Assembly (NCBI GenBank): GCA_029202445.1
Contig: CP119321.1
Location: forward strand, 2,046,001-2,110,000
Origin: Candidatus Microbacterium phytovorans
Lineage (GTDB): Bacteria; Actinomycetota; Actinomycetes; Actinomycetales; Microbacteriaceae
Direction of reading: 5' to 3'
DNA length: 64,000 nucleotides
Shown: positions 1 through 7,885 of the stretch, piece by piece
Layout: each line of letters opens with the position of its first letter
Position numbering within the stretch: the stretch's first letter is position 1
The notes under the pieces: generated by a model
The model's database searches: none
What the model saw: the letters and a program-made list of their open reading frames with translations, nothing else
What the model was told of the DNA's origin: nothing
Program-made: the position numbers and the translations under genes

Positions 1-748
1 CGTGGATGTCACGGCCGTCGGATCGCACGACACCGCCTCGGCCGTGGTCGCGGTGCCGATGCGGGCCGACGCCGCCGCGTACATCTCCTGCGGCACGTGG
101 GGGCTCGTCGGGGTCGAGGTCGACCGCCTCGTGCTCACCCCCGAGGCCCTCGCCGCGAACTTCACCAACGAGGGCGGCGTCGACGGACGCGTGCGACTGC
201 TGCACAACGTCATGGGGCTGTGGGTGCTGAGTGAGACCGTCCGCGGATGGGAACGCGCCGACGGCGGCGCCACGATCGACCTCGGGGAGCTGCTGGCGGC
301 GGCCGCCGAGGTTCCGGCATCCGCGGCTCCCGTCTTCGACGTCGACGACCCGCGCTTCCTGCCGCCGGGCGATATGCCGGCGCGGATCGACGCCTGGTGC
401 GCCGAAAACGGGGTCGCCACCCCGCGCAGCCGCGCCGAGTACACGCGGTCGATCGTCGAGTCGCTCGCGCAGGCGTTCGCCGACACCGTGGCGACGGCCG
501 GGCGCCTCGGCCACGTCGACGTGCGGACGATCCACATCGTCGGCGGCGGCGCCCTCAACGAACTGCTGTGCCAGCGGACCGCCGACCGCTCCGGCACCCC
601 CGTGCTCGCCGGTCCCGTCGAGGCGACGGCGCTCGGCAACGTGCTCGTGCAGGCCCGCGCCGTGGGGCTCGTGTCGGGCTCGCTCGAATCTCTCCGCGAC
701 CTCGTCGCCCGCACCCACGCGCCCCGCCGGTACCTGCCGCGCGCCTGA
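1..748 (+). CDS. rhaB: Rhamnulokinase, C-terminal part (5' end outside window)
   Basis: C-terminal part of an FGGY-family sugar kinase, best read as rhamnulokinase (ATP-dependent phosphorylation of L-rhamnulose to L-rhamnulose 1-phosphate, cytoplasmic). About 248 residues are visible. The strings GSHDTASAVVAVP, YISCGTWGLVGVE and EGGVDGRVRLLHNVMGLW resemble the rhamnulokinase branch of the family, and IHIVGGGALNELLCQ is the late nucleotide-binding glycine motif of the actin-like fold. The GTG at base 2 is in frame but cannot be the true start, because the N-terminal kinase lobe is missing; the gene begins upstream of the window. The family is clear; rhamnulose rather than another ketose as substrate is inferred from those motifs. 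Confidence 0.85.
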   Translation, partial: VDVTAVGSHDTASAVVAVPMRADAAAYISCGTWGLVGVEVDRLVLTPEALAANFTNEGGVDGRVRLLHNVMGLWVLSETVRGWERADGGATIDLGELLAAAAEVPASAAPVFDVDDPRFLPPGDMPARIDAWCAENGVATPRSRAEYTRSIVESLAQAFADTVATAGRLGHVDVRTIHIVGGGALNELLCQRTADRSGTPVLAGPVEATALGNVLVQARAVGLVSGSLESLRDLVARTHAPRRYLPRA

Positions 749-774
749 ACCGCTCGCGTGGCGCCGCCGGGCCC

Positions 775-848
775 GCCCGCTTACAGGCAGAATCGGCCCG
801 ACCGACGCCACCGCGCCCCGCCGAAGCCCGTTCTGCCTGTAAGCGGGC
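775..848. repeat. Long inverted repeat, family 1
   Basis: Perfect 18-base inverted repeat: GCCCGCTTACAGGCAGAA at 775-792 and its reverse complement at 831-848, with a 38-base loop. It lies between the convergent ends of rhaB (748) and the oxidoreductase (917). It could act as a bidirectional transcription terminator, but there is no T-run and the loop is long for one. Its plan matches the other long inverted repeats in this window. The rest of the gap (849-916) holds a G-run near 882-900 and nothing else I can name. Confidence 0.8.
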
Positions 849-916
849 AGGCGTCGCTGACGGGCGGGCGTCGCTGACGGCCGGGGGGGGGGGCAGGGGG
901 CCGGCGGGGCAGACCC

Positions 917-1906
917 TCAGCGGGCGGCTTCGAACACGTCGCGCGCCTTCAGCGACCGCACGGTGGTCACGGGGCGCGTGCCGAGGATCACCTTGCCCCG
1001 CGCGTGCAGGCGCGAGAGGTCGAGGTACGCCTCAGCGATCTCGGCGAGAGGGTAGAAGCCCGACACGAGCACGGTGAAGGCGCGCCGCTCGGCGAGGCGC
1101 ACGACCTCCTCGAGCAGCCGGGTCCCGCGCGAGAGCGCCTCGGCGTCGTCGGCGAGGAGGGCGAGCTCGGTGCGGCGGCGGTCTTCGCTGGACCGGTAGC
1201 GCATCTCGGGCACGCCCAGCTCGTCGGCCAGCGCGCGACCGTCCTGTCCGAAGTTGTCGATCATGACCGTGACCGGTTTCCCCGCAGCAGCGCGGATGCG
1301 GTCGGCGATGCCCTCGCCGTACCGCACCGGTGTGATGCCGACCTGGCGCAGGTAGTCGAAATTGCGGTCGCCGCAGGTGCCGATGACGGTCGCGCCGCGG
1401 TGGCGGGCGATCTGGGCCTCGATGCTGCCGACGCCGCCGGCGGCGGCCGAGATGACGACGACGTCGTCGGCGCCGACGCGGACGTCGTCGAGCGTGTCCA
1501 GCGCCGTGGCCCCGGCGAGGTAGAGGCCGCCCGCCGTCTCCCACGTGACACCGCGGGGCTTGGCGACCAGGGTGGCCTGCGGCACCGTGACGTACGCGGC
1601 GTGGGCCCCCGCGCGCACGTGTCCGACGACGTCGTCGCCGCGCCGCCACCGGGTCACGCCGTCGCCGGCCGCGACGACGATGCCCGCGAAGTCGCTCCCG
1701 GATCGGCGCGGCCACCGGTCGTCGTCCCAGGCATCCTCCCGGCCGGAGCGGATGAAGCCGTCGATGTGACTGATGCCCGACGTGATCACCTCGACCGTCA
1801 CTTCACCCGGACCGGGCGCCGGGAGGGGCCGGGCGCGAAGCTCGAGCACGTCTGCATCACCGGGGCGGTCGTACTCCACGACCCTGTTCTCGTCGTGCCG
1901 TTTCAT
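917..1906 (-). CDS. Zinc-independent MDR-family (quinone oxidoreductase-like) NADP-dependent oxidoreductase
   Basis: Medium-chain dehydrogenase/reductase of the quinone-oxidoreductase type, 329 residues, cytoplasmic, probably NADPH-dependent. The N-terminal GroES-like half contains PGPGEVTVEV, GSDFAGIVVAAGDGVTRWRRGDDVVG, and the Rossmann half has the glycine motif AAAGGVGSIEAQIA followed by RGATVIGTC. No catalytic zinc ligands typical of alcohol dehydrogenases are evident. I place the start at the ATG at 1906 because GGAGGAAGGGG lies just upstream of it; an in-frame extension to 2029 lacks such a site and has no family-like sequence. It is divergent from the fasciclin gene. The natural substrate cannot be told from sequence. 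Confidence 0.85.
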   Translation of the reverse strand: MKRHDENRVVEYDRPGDADVLELRARPLPAPGPGEVTVEVITSGISHIDGFIRSGREDAWDDDRWPRRSGSDFAGIVVAAGDGVTRWRRGDDVVGHVRAGAHAAYVTVPQATLVAKPRGVTWETAGGLYLAGATALDTLDDVRVGADDVVVISAAAGGVGSIEAQIARHRGATVIGTCGDRNFDYLRQVGITPVRYGEGIADRIRAAAGKPVTVMIDNFGQDGRALADELGVPEMRYRSSEDRRRTELALLADDAEALSRGTRLLEEVVRLAERRAFTVLVSGFYPLAEIAEAYLDLSRLHARGKVILGTRPVTTVRSLKARDVFEAAR

Positions 1907-2112
1907 GGGAACCCCTTCCTCCGGGCCGGCCCGAGTGGACGTGTCGGCGACCGCTCTCTTCCGTTGTTCGTCGCCGGGGCCCGCGGTGGATGCACACGAA
2001 TGAATCAGATTCGATCGTGGGATGTGCATCCGCCGAGGCGCTCCGCGGCGTACATACGGTTGACGCCCCGGCCGTGGAGCCCGGACGCCTCATCTGAACG
2101 AAGGAGTGACCG

Positions 2113-2718
2113 ATGAAGAACCGAGTGCGCCTCACCGTCGCCGTGATCGCCGCGGCTGCGCTGGCCCTGACCGCCGCACCCGCTCAGGCGTGGGGTGGGA
2201 GCGGCGGATCGACCGCCCCGAAGGGCACGATCGTCGACGTCGCGGTGGCGGCGTCGGGCGGCGGAACGCCCGACCACAACCCGTGGGACTACGACATCCT
2301 CGTGCAGGCCGTCGTCGCGACCGGGCTCGACTCCGCCCTGGCCGACACCAGCACGAAGTACACCGTCTTCGCCCCGAACGACCGGGCGTTCCTGCGGCTG
2401 GTGACCGACCTGACCGGCACGCGTCCGAAGTCGGAGGCGGCAGCGCTCGAGACCATCGTGGGCGCCTTCACGCCCGAGCAGATCACCGACATCCTGCTGT
2501 ACCACGTGGTCGCGGGGAAGAAGCTCGGCCCGATCAAGGTGCTCACGTCGAAGTCGCTGACGATGGCCAACGGGGGCATCGTGAAGCCGCGCGGTCTCAC
2601 CCTGCGTGACGAGACCCCGTCACTGAAGGACCCGCGCCTCGTGCTCTGGGGTCTGAACATCCAGGCATCCAACGGCGTGATCCACACGATCGACCGGGTG
2701 CTCGTCCCGGCCGCCTGA
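2113..2718 (+). CDS. Secreted fasciclin (FAS1) domain protein
   Basis: Exported protein of 201 residues with one fasciclin domain. Residues 1-26 form a signal peptide (MKNR basic start, hydrophobic alanine/leucine core, cleavage after APAQA). The FAS1 fold covers about residues 50-200: FAPNDRAF is the conserved H1 motif, LLYHVVAG the YH motif region, and the C-terminal segment ends in GVIHTIDRVLVP, the classic H2 end of the domain. Such proteins mediate adhesion at the cell surface; no anchor is visible here, so it is probably released. The ATG is preceded by GAAGGAGTGACCG, a good ribosome site. In many actinobacteria a fasciclin gene sits beside an anti-sigma/sigma pair; none is seen here. 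Confidence 0.9.
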   Translation: MKNRVRLTVAVIAAAALALTAAPAQAWGGSGGSTAPKGTIVDVAVAASGGGTPDHNPWDYDILVQAVVATGLDSALADTSTKYTVFAPNDRAFLRLVTDLTGTRPKSEAAALETIVGAFTPEQITDILLYHVVAGKKLGPIKVLTSKSLTMANGGIVKPRGLTLRDETPSLKDPRLVLWGLNIQASNGVIHTIDRVLVPAA

Positions 2719-2743
2719 TCCCCGCCCGCCTGACCCGGTCGCG

Positions 2744-2777
2744 CGGTGGCCCCGGTCGATTCCGGCCGGGGCCACCG
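2744..2777. terminator. GC-rich hairpin between convergent genes
   Basis: Perfect 12-base arms CGGTGGCCCCGG (2744-2755) and its complement (2766-2777) with a 10-base loop, centred between the ends of the fasciclin gene and the DUF1349 gene. It is well placed as a bidirectional terminator, though no T-run follows on either strand. Confidence 0.6.
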
Positions 2778-2803
2778 TGCGCCTCAGGCGGAACGCGCAC
2801 GCG

Positions 2804-3403
2804 TCAGTGCAGCGAGCCGTCGGCGGGCGTCCGATGCCACGAGAGGAAGGCGACCTCGAGGCCCGGCCGCATGGGTCCGCACACGAGCGGACCGGCGGAG
2901 GCGTCGACGTCGCCGCGGAACGGCGCGACCCGCACGAGCCGGAGTGGCTCGTCGTCGACGCCCGCCCGGACGGTGAGGGCGTCGTCGCCGCGGCTCACGC
3001 GCACGCGCACGCGGCGCCCGGACCACTCCGGCACGGGACCGACAGACCAGTCGGAGCGCACGTCGGTGACGACGGCGCCCGCCTGCAGGATGCCGTCGGC
3101 GAACTCGACGCCGGCCTTCATCCAATGCTCCTCGTCGGCGCGGACGAACAGTCCGGCCTGGTCGAACTGCTCGGTGAAGTCGGCGACGAACACGACCTCC
3201 ATCGCCTGCCCGACCGGCAGCGGCGCCAGGAGCGCGTGCTCGGTGTCATGCACGAAGCCATAGGCGGTGTGGCGCCAGGCATCGCTGCCCTCGGCGGCGG
3301 TCACGCGCAGGGCGTCGCCGTCGGCGCGGACGGCGGCCGGCGGGGTCGTCCACGTACCGTCGGACCAGGCGACGGTCTCGATCGCGTCGGGGTGGTGGGT
3401 CAT
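2804..3403 (-). CDS. DUF1349 domain protein (concanavalin-like fold)
   Basis: Protein of 199 residues spanning a single DUF1349 domain, a lectin/glucanase-like beta sandwich whose yeast relative was once called regulator of enolase. Visible family motifs are VVFVADFTEQFDQAGLFVRADEEHWMKAGVE, given here only as the region of residues about 92-122, and the later WSVGPVP and FLSWHR. It has no signal peptide. It starts 12 bases after the GH42 stop codon on the same strand, so it is the second gene of that operon and probably assists in the same carbohydrate's use, perhaps by sugar binding; the actual activity is unknown for most members. Confidence 0.85.
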   Translation of the reverse strand: MTHHPDAIETVAWSDGTWTTPPAAVRADGDALRVTAAEGSDAWRHTAYGFVHDTEHALLAPLPVGQAMEVVFVADFTEQFDQAGLFVRADEEHWMKAGVEFADGILQAGAVVTDVRSDWSVGPVPEWSGRRVRVRVSRGDDALTVRAGVDDEPLRLVRVAPFRGDVDASAGPLVCGPMRPGLEVAFLSWHRTPADGSLH

Positions 3404-3415
3404 GCGGTCAGCCTT

Positions 3416-5524
3416 TCAGGCGCGGGCGGTGGACGACGAGCGGATGCCGTCGGCCGCCGCGGCGGCGAGGACGGCGGCATCCTGGCGGACGACGGCCACG
3501 GCACGCGGAGCGAGGGCGAGTGTGCCGTCGGCATCCGCTTCCGTCGTCCCCATCGCGTCGCCGTCGAGCTGCAGGAGCACGGACTCGTCGGTGCGGTTGG
3601 CGAGGAACACGAACCGCTCGGCGCCGTTCGTGCGGGACAGCACCTCGACGCGGCCGTCGGCGGCGAGGGGGTCTCCGGCGAGCGCGTCGATGTCGACGGC
3701 GAGACCGCGGAGCACGCCGGCGACGCCGTCACGGCCGATGTCGGCCGAGACGTAGGTGGCCGAGCCCGCTCCGGCACGGCGGCGGGTGACGGCGGGGGCG
3801 CCGGCGAGGTCGCCGTCGGCGTAGGTGTCGAGCACCTCGACGCCGTCGGCGAGGCGGACGATCCGCTCGGTCCAGGTGGTGGCGACAGAACCGGACCCGA
3901 GGGTCACCGGCTCGCCCGGCAGCAGCGGCACGAACTCCTCGACCGTGATGCCGAGCAGGTCGCGCAGCGCGCCGGGGTAGCCCCCGAGCCACACCCGGTC
4001 GTGGCCGTCGACGATGCCCGAGAAGTAGCTGACGACGACGTGGCGGCCGTCGCGGACGACGTGCTCGAGGCGCCTGCGCACCTCGTCGGTGACGACGTGG
4101 AGCATGGGCGCGATGACGACGTCGTACTCGTCGAGGGATGCCGCGAGCGGCAGCACGTCGGCTCGGATGCCGAGGTCGAGCAGCGCCCGGTACCAGGTGA
4201 GCTGTTCCACGTCGTACTGGAGCGCCTCGGTCGGGTGGGAGTCGCGGCCGCTCACCCACCACGACTCGTAGTCGAACAGCACGGCGACGCGGGCCTTCTC
4301 GCGGTGGGAACCGGTGACGGCAGCTAGCGCGTCGAGTTCTGCACCGAGGGCGACGACGTCGCGGAAGACCCGGCTGTCGCGCCCCGCGTGCGGCACCATC
4401 CCGGAGTGGTAGCGCTCGCCACCGGCGCGCGACTGACGCCACTGGAAGTAGCAGACCGCATCGGCGCCGTGACCGACGTGGGTGAGCGCGTCGCGCACGA
4501 GTTCGCCGGCGCGCTTGGGCGGGTTGACCTCGCGCCAGTTGATGGCGCTCGTCGCGTGCTCCATGAGGAACCAGGGGCGCCCCCCGGCGAGATTGCCGGT
4601 GAGGTTGGCCCAGAAGGAGAGGTCGTCGCGGCCGAGCTCTCCGGGGCGCAGGTAGTGGTCGTTGGAGACGAAGTCGACGTCGTCCACCCAGGTGGCGTAG
4701 TCGATGTCGCGCACGTTCTGGGCGACCATGAAGTTCGTCGTGTAGGCGACGTCGGGGGTCACTTCGCGCAGCACCGCCGCTTCGGCGCGGAGGTGGTCGC
4801 GCACGGCGTCGGAGGAGAACCGCTCGAAGTCGAGCTGCTGGCCGGGGTTGCGCTGCGTGGGGGCGACGCGCGGCGGCAGGATCTCGTCCCACGCGCCGTA
4901 GTGCTGCGACCAGAAGGCGGTGCCCCACGCGTCGTTGAGGGCGTCGAGCGTGCCGTAGTGCTCCTGCAGCCACACCCGGAACGCCCGTGCCGCGTCGTCG
5001 GAGTAGTCGTAGATGTTGTGGCATCCGAGTTCGTTGGAGATGTGCCACGCGACGAGGGCGGGATGGCCGACGTAGCGCTCGGCGATCGCGCGCGTCAGGC
5101 GCAGCGCGTATTCGCGGAACACGGGCGAGGTGGGCCGCCAGTGCTGGCGCGCGCCCGGCGAGAGCACCGTGCCGTCGGCGGTCTGCGGCAGCACCTCGGG
5201 GTGGAGGCGCGTCAGCCACGGCGGCGGGGAGGCGGTGGCCGTGGCGAGGTCGACGTCGATGCCGTTCTCGTGGAGGAGGTCCATGACCTCGTCGAGCCAC
5301 GAGAAGTCCCATTCGCCCGGCCGGGGCTCCAGCAGCGCCCAGGAGAAGATGCCGAGGGAGACGATGTTGACCCCCGCTTCGCGCATGAGGCGCATGTCCT
5401 CCTGCCACACGTCGCGCGGCCACTGCTCGGGGTTGTAGTCGGCGCCGTAGCGGAAGCGGCCGGCGCCGAGGGCGCCGTCTTTCACCCAGCGGGGGCGGGT
5501 GTCGGTCGATGCGGGGGAAGTCAC
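3416..5524 (-). CDS. GH42 beta-galactosidase
   Basis: Cytoplasmic glycoside hydrolase family 42 beta-galactosidase, 702 residues, the usual family length. It opens with FRYGADYNPEQWP, the family signature near residue 25. The acid/base is expected at Glu165 in HISNELGCHN, and the nucleophile at Glu322 in FLMEHATSAINW. The central trimerisation domain and a short C-terminal beta domain follow. The start is the GTG at 5524: further upstream the frame runs through the divergent TetR gene in antisense and is not coding. GH42 enzymes release galactose from beta-1,4- or 1,3-galactosides, often fragments of plant galactan. It is transcribed away from a TetR gene and shares a promoter region with a palindromic operator. 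Confidence 0.93.
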   Translation of the reverse strand: MTSPASTDTRPRWVKDGALGAGRFRYGADYNPEQWPRDVWQEDMRLMREAGVNIVSLGIFSWALLEPRPGEWDFSWLDEVMDLLHENGIDVDLATATASPPPWLTRLHPEVLPQTADGTVLSPGARQHWRPTSPVFREYALRLTRAIAERYVGHPALVAWHISNELGCHNIYDYSDDAARAFRVWLQEHYGTLDALNDAWGTAFWSQHYGAWDEILPPRVAPTQRNPGQQLDFERFSSDAVRDHLRAEAAVLREVTPDVAYTTNFMVAQNVRDIDYATWVDDVDFVSNDHYLRPGELGRDDLSFWANLTGNLAGGRPWFLMEHATSAINWREVNPPKRAGELVRDALTHVGHGADAVCYFQWRQSRAGGERYHSGMVPHAGRDSRVFRDVVALGAELDALAAVTGSHREKARVAVLFDYESWWVSGRDSHPTEALQYDVEQLTWYRALLDLGIRADVLPLAASLDEYDVVIAPMLHVVTDEVRRRLEHVVRDGRHVVVSYFSGIVDGHDRVWLGGYPGALRDLLGITVEEFVPLLPGEPVTLGSGSVATTWTERIVRLADGVEVLDTYADGDLAGAPAVTRRRAGAGSATYVSADIGRDGVAGVLRGLAVDIDALAGDPLAADGRVEVLSRTNGAERFVFLANRTDESVLLQLDGDAMGTTEADADGTLALAPRAVAVVRQDAAVLAAAAADGIRSSSTARA

Positions 5525-5542
5525 GCGTCCAGCGTAGAGCAA

Positions 5543-5564
5543 AACCCGTGCAGTTGCACGGTTT
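5543..5564. promoter_or_regulatory. Palindromic operator of the GH42/TetR pair
   Basis: A 22-base palindrome with one mismatched pair, core CGTGCA-GT-TGCACG, lies in the 66-base gap between the divergent starts at 5524 and 5591. Its position and symmetry fit the binding site of the adjacent TetR protein, controlling both genes. This is inference from layout; no binding data. Confidence 0.7.
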
Positions 5565-5590
5565 CTGCGGGAACCGGTTACGCTCGTCGC

Positions 5591-6193
5591 ATGAGCGATG
5601 CCCCGCCCGCCCGTCGCGGCCCCTACGCGAAGACCGCGGAACGCCGCAACGGCATCATCGAGACGGCCACCGCCGTCTTCAGCGAGCACGGCTACCGCGG
5701 CGGATCCCTCCGCCAGATCGCGAAGCAGCTCGACCTCAGCCTCACGACGCTCATGCACCACTTCCCGACGAAAGCGGCGCTGCTGTCGGCCGTCCTGGAC
5801 CAGGAGGATGCCGCCGACACCGACTTCCCGGTCCGCTCCCGCCGCGACGGTTTCGTCCCGAGCGTGCTCGCGATCGTGGAACGCAATCTGCAGCGCCGCG
5901 AGCTCGTGCGCATGTTCTCGATCGTCTCCGCCGAGGCCACCCACCCGGGCCACGAGGCGCACGACTGGCTGCGGGCCCGCTACGCCGCGGTCGTCACGGA
6001 GTACGCGGACCTCATCGAGCACGACCGGCGCGCGGGCCGCCTCGCGGGCGCCGGCGACGCGCTCGTGCTCGCCGGCCTGGTCGTGACCGGGTGGGAGGGC
6101 ATTCAGATCCGGTGGCTCGCCGACGACACCGACCCCGTCGCCGCCATGCGCGCCCTCCTGGAGACACTCCTGCACCCGACCGCCGGGGCCTGA
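5591..6193 (+). CDS. TetR-family regulator of the GH42 locus
   Basis: DNA-binding repressor of 200 residues. The N-terminal helix-turn-helix domain spans about residues 15-65, with FSEHGYRGGSLRQIAKQLDL and LTTLMHHFPTKAALLSAVL giving the TetR pattern (the recognition helix ends in HHFPTK). The C-terminal ligand domain is all-helical and similar in style to the second TetR in this window (11124-11846), which has LLHHFGSKTGLLAATI at the same place; the two look like paralogues serving two sugar loci. Start is the ATG at 5591, with the operator palindrome 27 bases upstream. Probable inducer is an oligosaccharide or sugar derived from the GH42 substrate. Confidence 0.88.
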   Translation: MSDAPPARRGPYAKTAERRNGIIETATAVFSEHGYRGGSLRQIAKQLDLSLTTLMHHFPTKAALLSAVLDQEDAADTDFPVRSRRDGFVPSVLAIVERNLQRRELVRMFSIVSAEATHPGHEAHDWLRARYAAVVTEYADLIEHDRRAGRLAGAGDALVLAGLVVTGWEGIQIRWLADDTDPVAAMRALLETLLHPTAGA

Positions 6194-6372
6194 TCCAGGC
6201 CGGGGCGGGCTGGGGCGGGCTGGGGCGGAGCAGCGCCTGCACCGGCATCCGGCACCGGCATCCGGCCACCGGCACCCGGCCACCGGCACCCGGCCACCGG
6301 CATCCGCGCCTGGCATCCGGCCACCGGCACCCGGCCACCGGCACCCGGCCACCGGCATCAGCGCCTGCACCG
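6194..6372. repeat. GC-rich minisatellite (about 14-base units)
   Basis: After the TetR stop codon the sequence is a run of imperfect copies of GGCACCCGGCCACC and variants with GGCATCC, densest at 6245-6358. It is non-coding by context. With the neighbouring inverted repeats it fills the 504-base gap between the convergent TetR and GH1 genes; no gene or RNA is visible in that gap. Confidence 0.75.
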
Positions 6373-6378
6373 GACTGC

Positions 6379-6477
6379 ATGTCCCACTTTCGGTCGATTT
6401 GGGGCCCTCAAAGCAACCGGAAGTGGGACATCCCCAACCGAAACTGGGACACACCCCACCGGAACTGGGACATACCC
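6379..6477. repeat. Long inverted repeat, family 2, copy 1, with extra right arms
   Basis: Left arm ATGTCCCACTTTCGGT at 6379-6394 pairs with ACCGGAAGTGGGACAT at 6416-6431 (one mismatch, 21-base loop). The right arm is then repeated in direct orientation, spaced by CCCCA or ACCCC, at about 6437-6452 and 6458-6473. Units are about 21 bases long. The block from about 6361 is duplicated 162 bases further on. Confidence 0.85.
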
Positions 6478-6540
6478 CGCCGGAAGCCGACGCGCCGGCA
6501 CCGGCATCCTGCACCGGCATCAGCGCCCGCACCGGACTGC

Positions 6541-6663
6541 ATGTCCCACTTTCGGTCGATTTGGGCCCCTCAAAGCAACCGAAACTGGGACATGCCCAAC
6601 CGAAAGTGGGACATCCCCAACCGAATCTGGGACACACCCCACCGGAACTGGGACATACCCCGC
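6541..6663. repeat. Long inverted repeat, family 2, copy 2, with extra right arms
   Basis: Second copy of the preceding element, 162 bases downstream. Left arm at 6541-6556 is identical to copy 1; the first right arm is ACCGAAACTGGGACAT at 6578-6593. Three further right-arm units follow (ACCGAAAGTGGGACAT, ACCGAATCTGGGACAC, ACCGGAACTGGGACAT) at roughly 21-base steps. The arms differ by a few bases, so the copies have diverged. It ends just before the stop of the GH1 gene (6698). Confidence 0.85.
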
Positions 6664-6697
6664 CCCAGCGCCCCAGCGGCCCAGCGGCCCAGCGACC

Positions 6698-7864
6698 TCA
6701 GTCGACGGCGTTGGCGCGGGCGACGGAGCCCAGCCAGGCGAGGCTCGGCTTGGGATGCCGTTCGAACGTCTCCCGGTCCCAGGCGATGAGCCCGAACGTC
6801 GGCCGGTACGACCCCCACTCGTAGTTGTCGAGCAGCGACCAATGCAGATATCCGATCAGCGGGAGCCCGGCCTCGACCTCCGCGTGGAGGGCCCGCAGCG
6901 CACCCCGCGTGTAGTCGATGCGCCGGCTGTCGTCGGCGGTCGCGATGCCGTTCTCCGACACGAACACCGGGAGGCCGGTGACGTCGTGGGCGAGGCGCGC
7001 CGCTTCGGCGATCGCCGGCGGGTAGTACTCCCAGCCGGTGAGGGTCTGCTCGGCGTCGTCGGGGGCCGGCAGCGGTCCGTCCTTCGTGATGCGGGTGCGG
7101 GTGTAGGCCTGCACGCCGATGAAGTCGTCGCCGCGCGACGCCTCCAGGAAGATCGTCTCGCGCGGGTACGCGTAGTCCCGCAGCACCTCTTCCGCGCCGG
7201 GGTCGGCGTAGAACTGCTGCGGCGCGACGGGCCACCCGACGGGACGCCCGGTCGTGCGGACGAGCTCGACGGCGCGGCGATGCGCGGCGATGATGTGCTC
7301 GGTGACCACGGCATCCGGCTCGGGAAGCGACCCGGCCTGGATCTGCTGGTTCCCCTCCTTGCCGGCGAAGATCATGGCGAGGATGTTCGGCTCGTTGATC
7401 GTGAAGACGTGGGATGCCGTCGTCAGCAGCGGCAGGACGATCTCCACGAACCGGGCGAACCGATCGACGGATGCCGGGTTGCGCCAGCCGCCGTCGGCGG
7501 CGAACCACTGGGGCGTCGTGAAGTGGTAGATCGTCACGGCGGGCGCGACGCCGAACTCGTGGCAGCAGTCGATCACGCGACGGTAGTGGTCCAGCGCCGC
7601 CCGTGACACCATGCCTTCGGCCGGCTCGATGCGCGACCACTCCAGGGAGAACCGGTAGGTGTCGAGCCCTGCGCGGGCGAGGAGTTCGATGTCTTCGCGG
7701 AACCGGTGGTAGCTGTCGGCCGCATCTCCCGAGGGTTCGGGGATGTCGGTGTCCGGGGCCACCTCGCGGGGCCACCAGTCGCTGTTGACGTTGCCCCCCT
7801 CGATCTGGTGGCCGGCGGTCGCGGCACCCCAGATGAAGCCGTCGGGGAACTCGAGCGAAGTCAT
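6698..7864 (-). CDS. GH1 beta-glycosidase
   Basis: Cytoplasmic glycoside hydrolase family 1 enzyme, 388 residues, at the short end of the family (often 430-480). It opens with FPDGFIWGAATAGHQIEGG, the GH1 N-terminal signature. The acid/base is Glu158 in FTINEPN and the nucleophile Glu304 in VFVSENGIA; both are intact. The substrate is a beta-glucoside or related beta-glycoside; exact sugar is not readable from sequence. It is the last gene of the leftward operon encoding the binding protein and two permeases, starting 21 bases after the second permease, so it most likely hydrolyses the imported oligosaccharide. The missing length seems to come from loops around the active site, which could mean a wider pocket. 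Confidence 0.92.
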   Translation of the reverse strand: MTSLEFPDGFIWGAATAGHQIEGGNVNSDWWPREVAPDTDIPEPSGDAADSYHRFREDIELLARAGLDTYRFSLEWSRIEPAEGMVSRAALDHYRRVIDCCHEFGVAPAVTIYHFTTPQWFAADGGWRNPASVDRFARFVEIVLPLLTTASHVFTINEPNILAMIFAGKEGNQQIQAGSLPEPDAVVTEHIIAAHRRAVELVRTTGRPVGWPVAPQQFYADPGAEEVLRDYAYPRETIFLEASRGDDFIGVQAYTRTRITKDGPLPAPDDAEQTLTGWEYYPPAIAEAARLAHDVTGLPVFVSENGIATADDSRRIDYTRGALRALHAEVEAGLPLIGYLHWSLLDNYEWGSYRPTFGLIAWDRETFERHPKPSLAWLGSVARANAVD

Positions 7865-7885
7865 GGATGACGTCCTTGTCTGGGC

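Noticed and set aside
2777..4327. Long open frame of about 500 codons on the + strand opposite the DUF1349 and GH42 genes
   Set aside because: It mirrors the opposite strand's coding sequence, is rich in Val/Gly/Asp/Arg/His with no domain, and very high GC often leaves the antisense frame open. The - strand genes have clear motifs.
3416..6637. Extending the GH42 protein N-terminally to about 1070 residues
   Set aside because: The added region overlaps the divergent TetR gene and the repeats; the family signature starts at the GTG at 5524.
6245..6663. Repeat array considered as a CRISPR array or a coding repeat protein
   Set aside because: Unit length about 14 or 21 bases with no unique spacers and no cas genes; reading frames through it are low-complexity and lack start signals.
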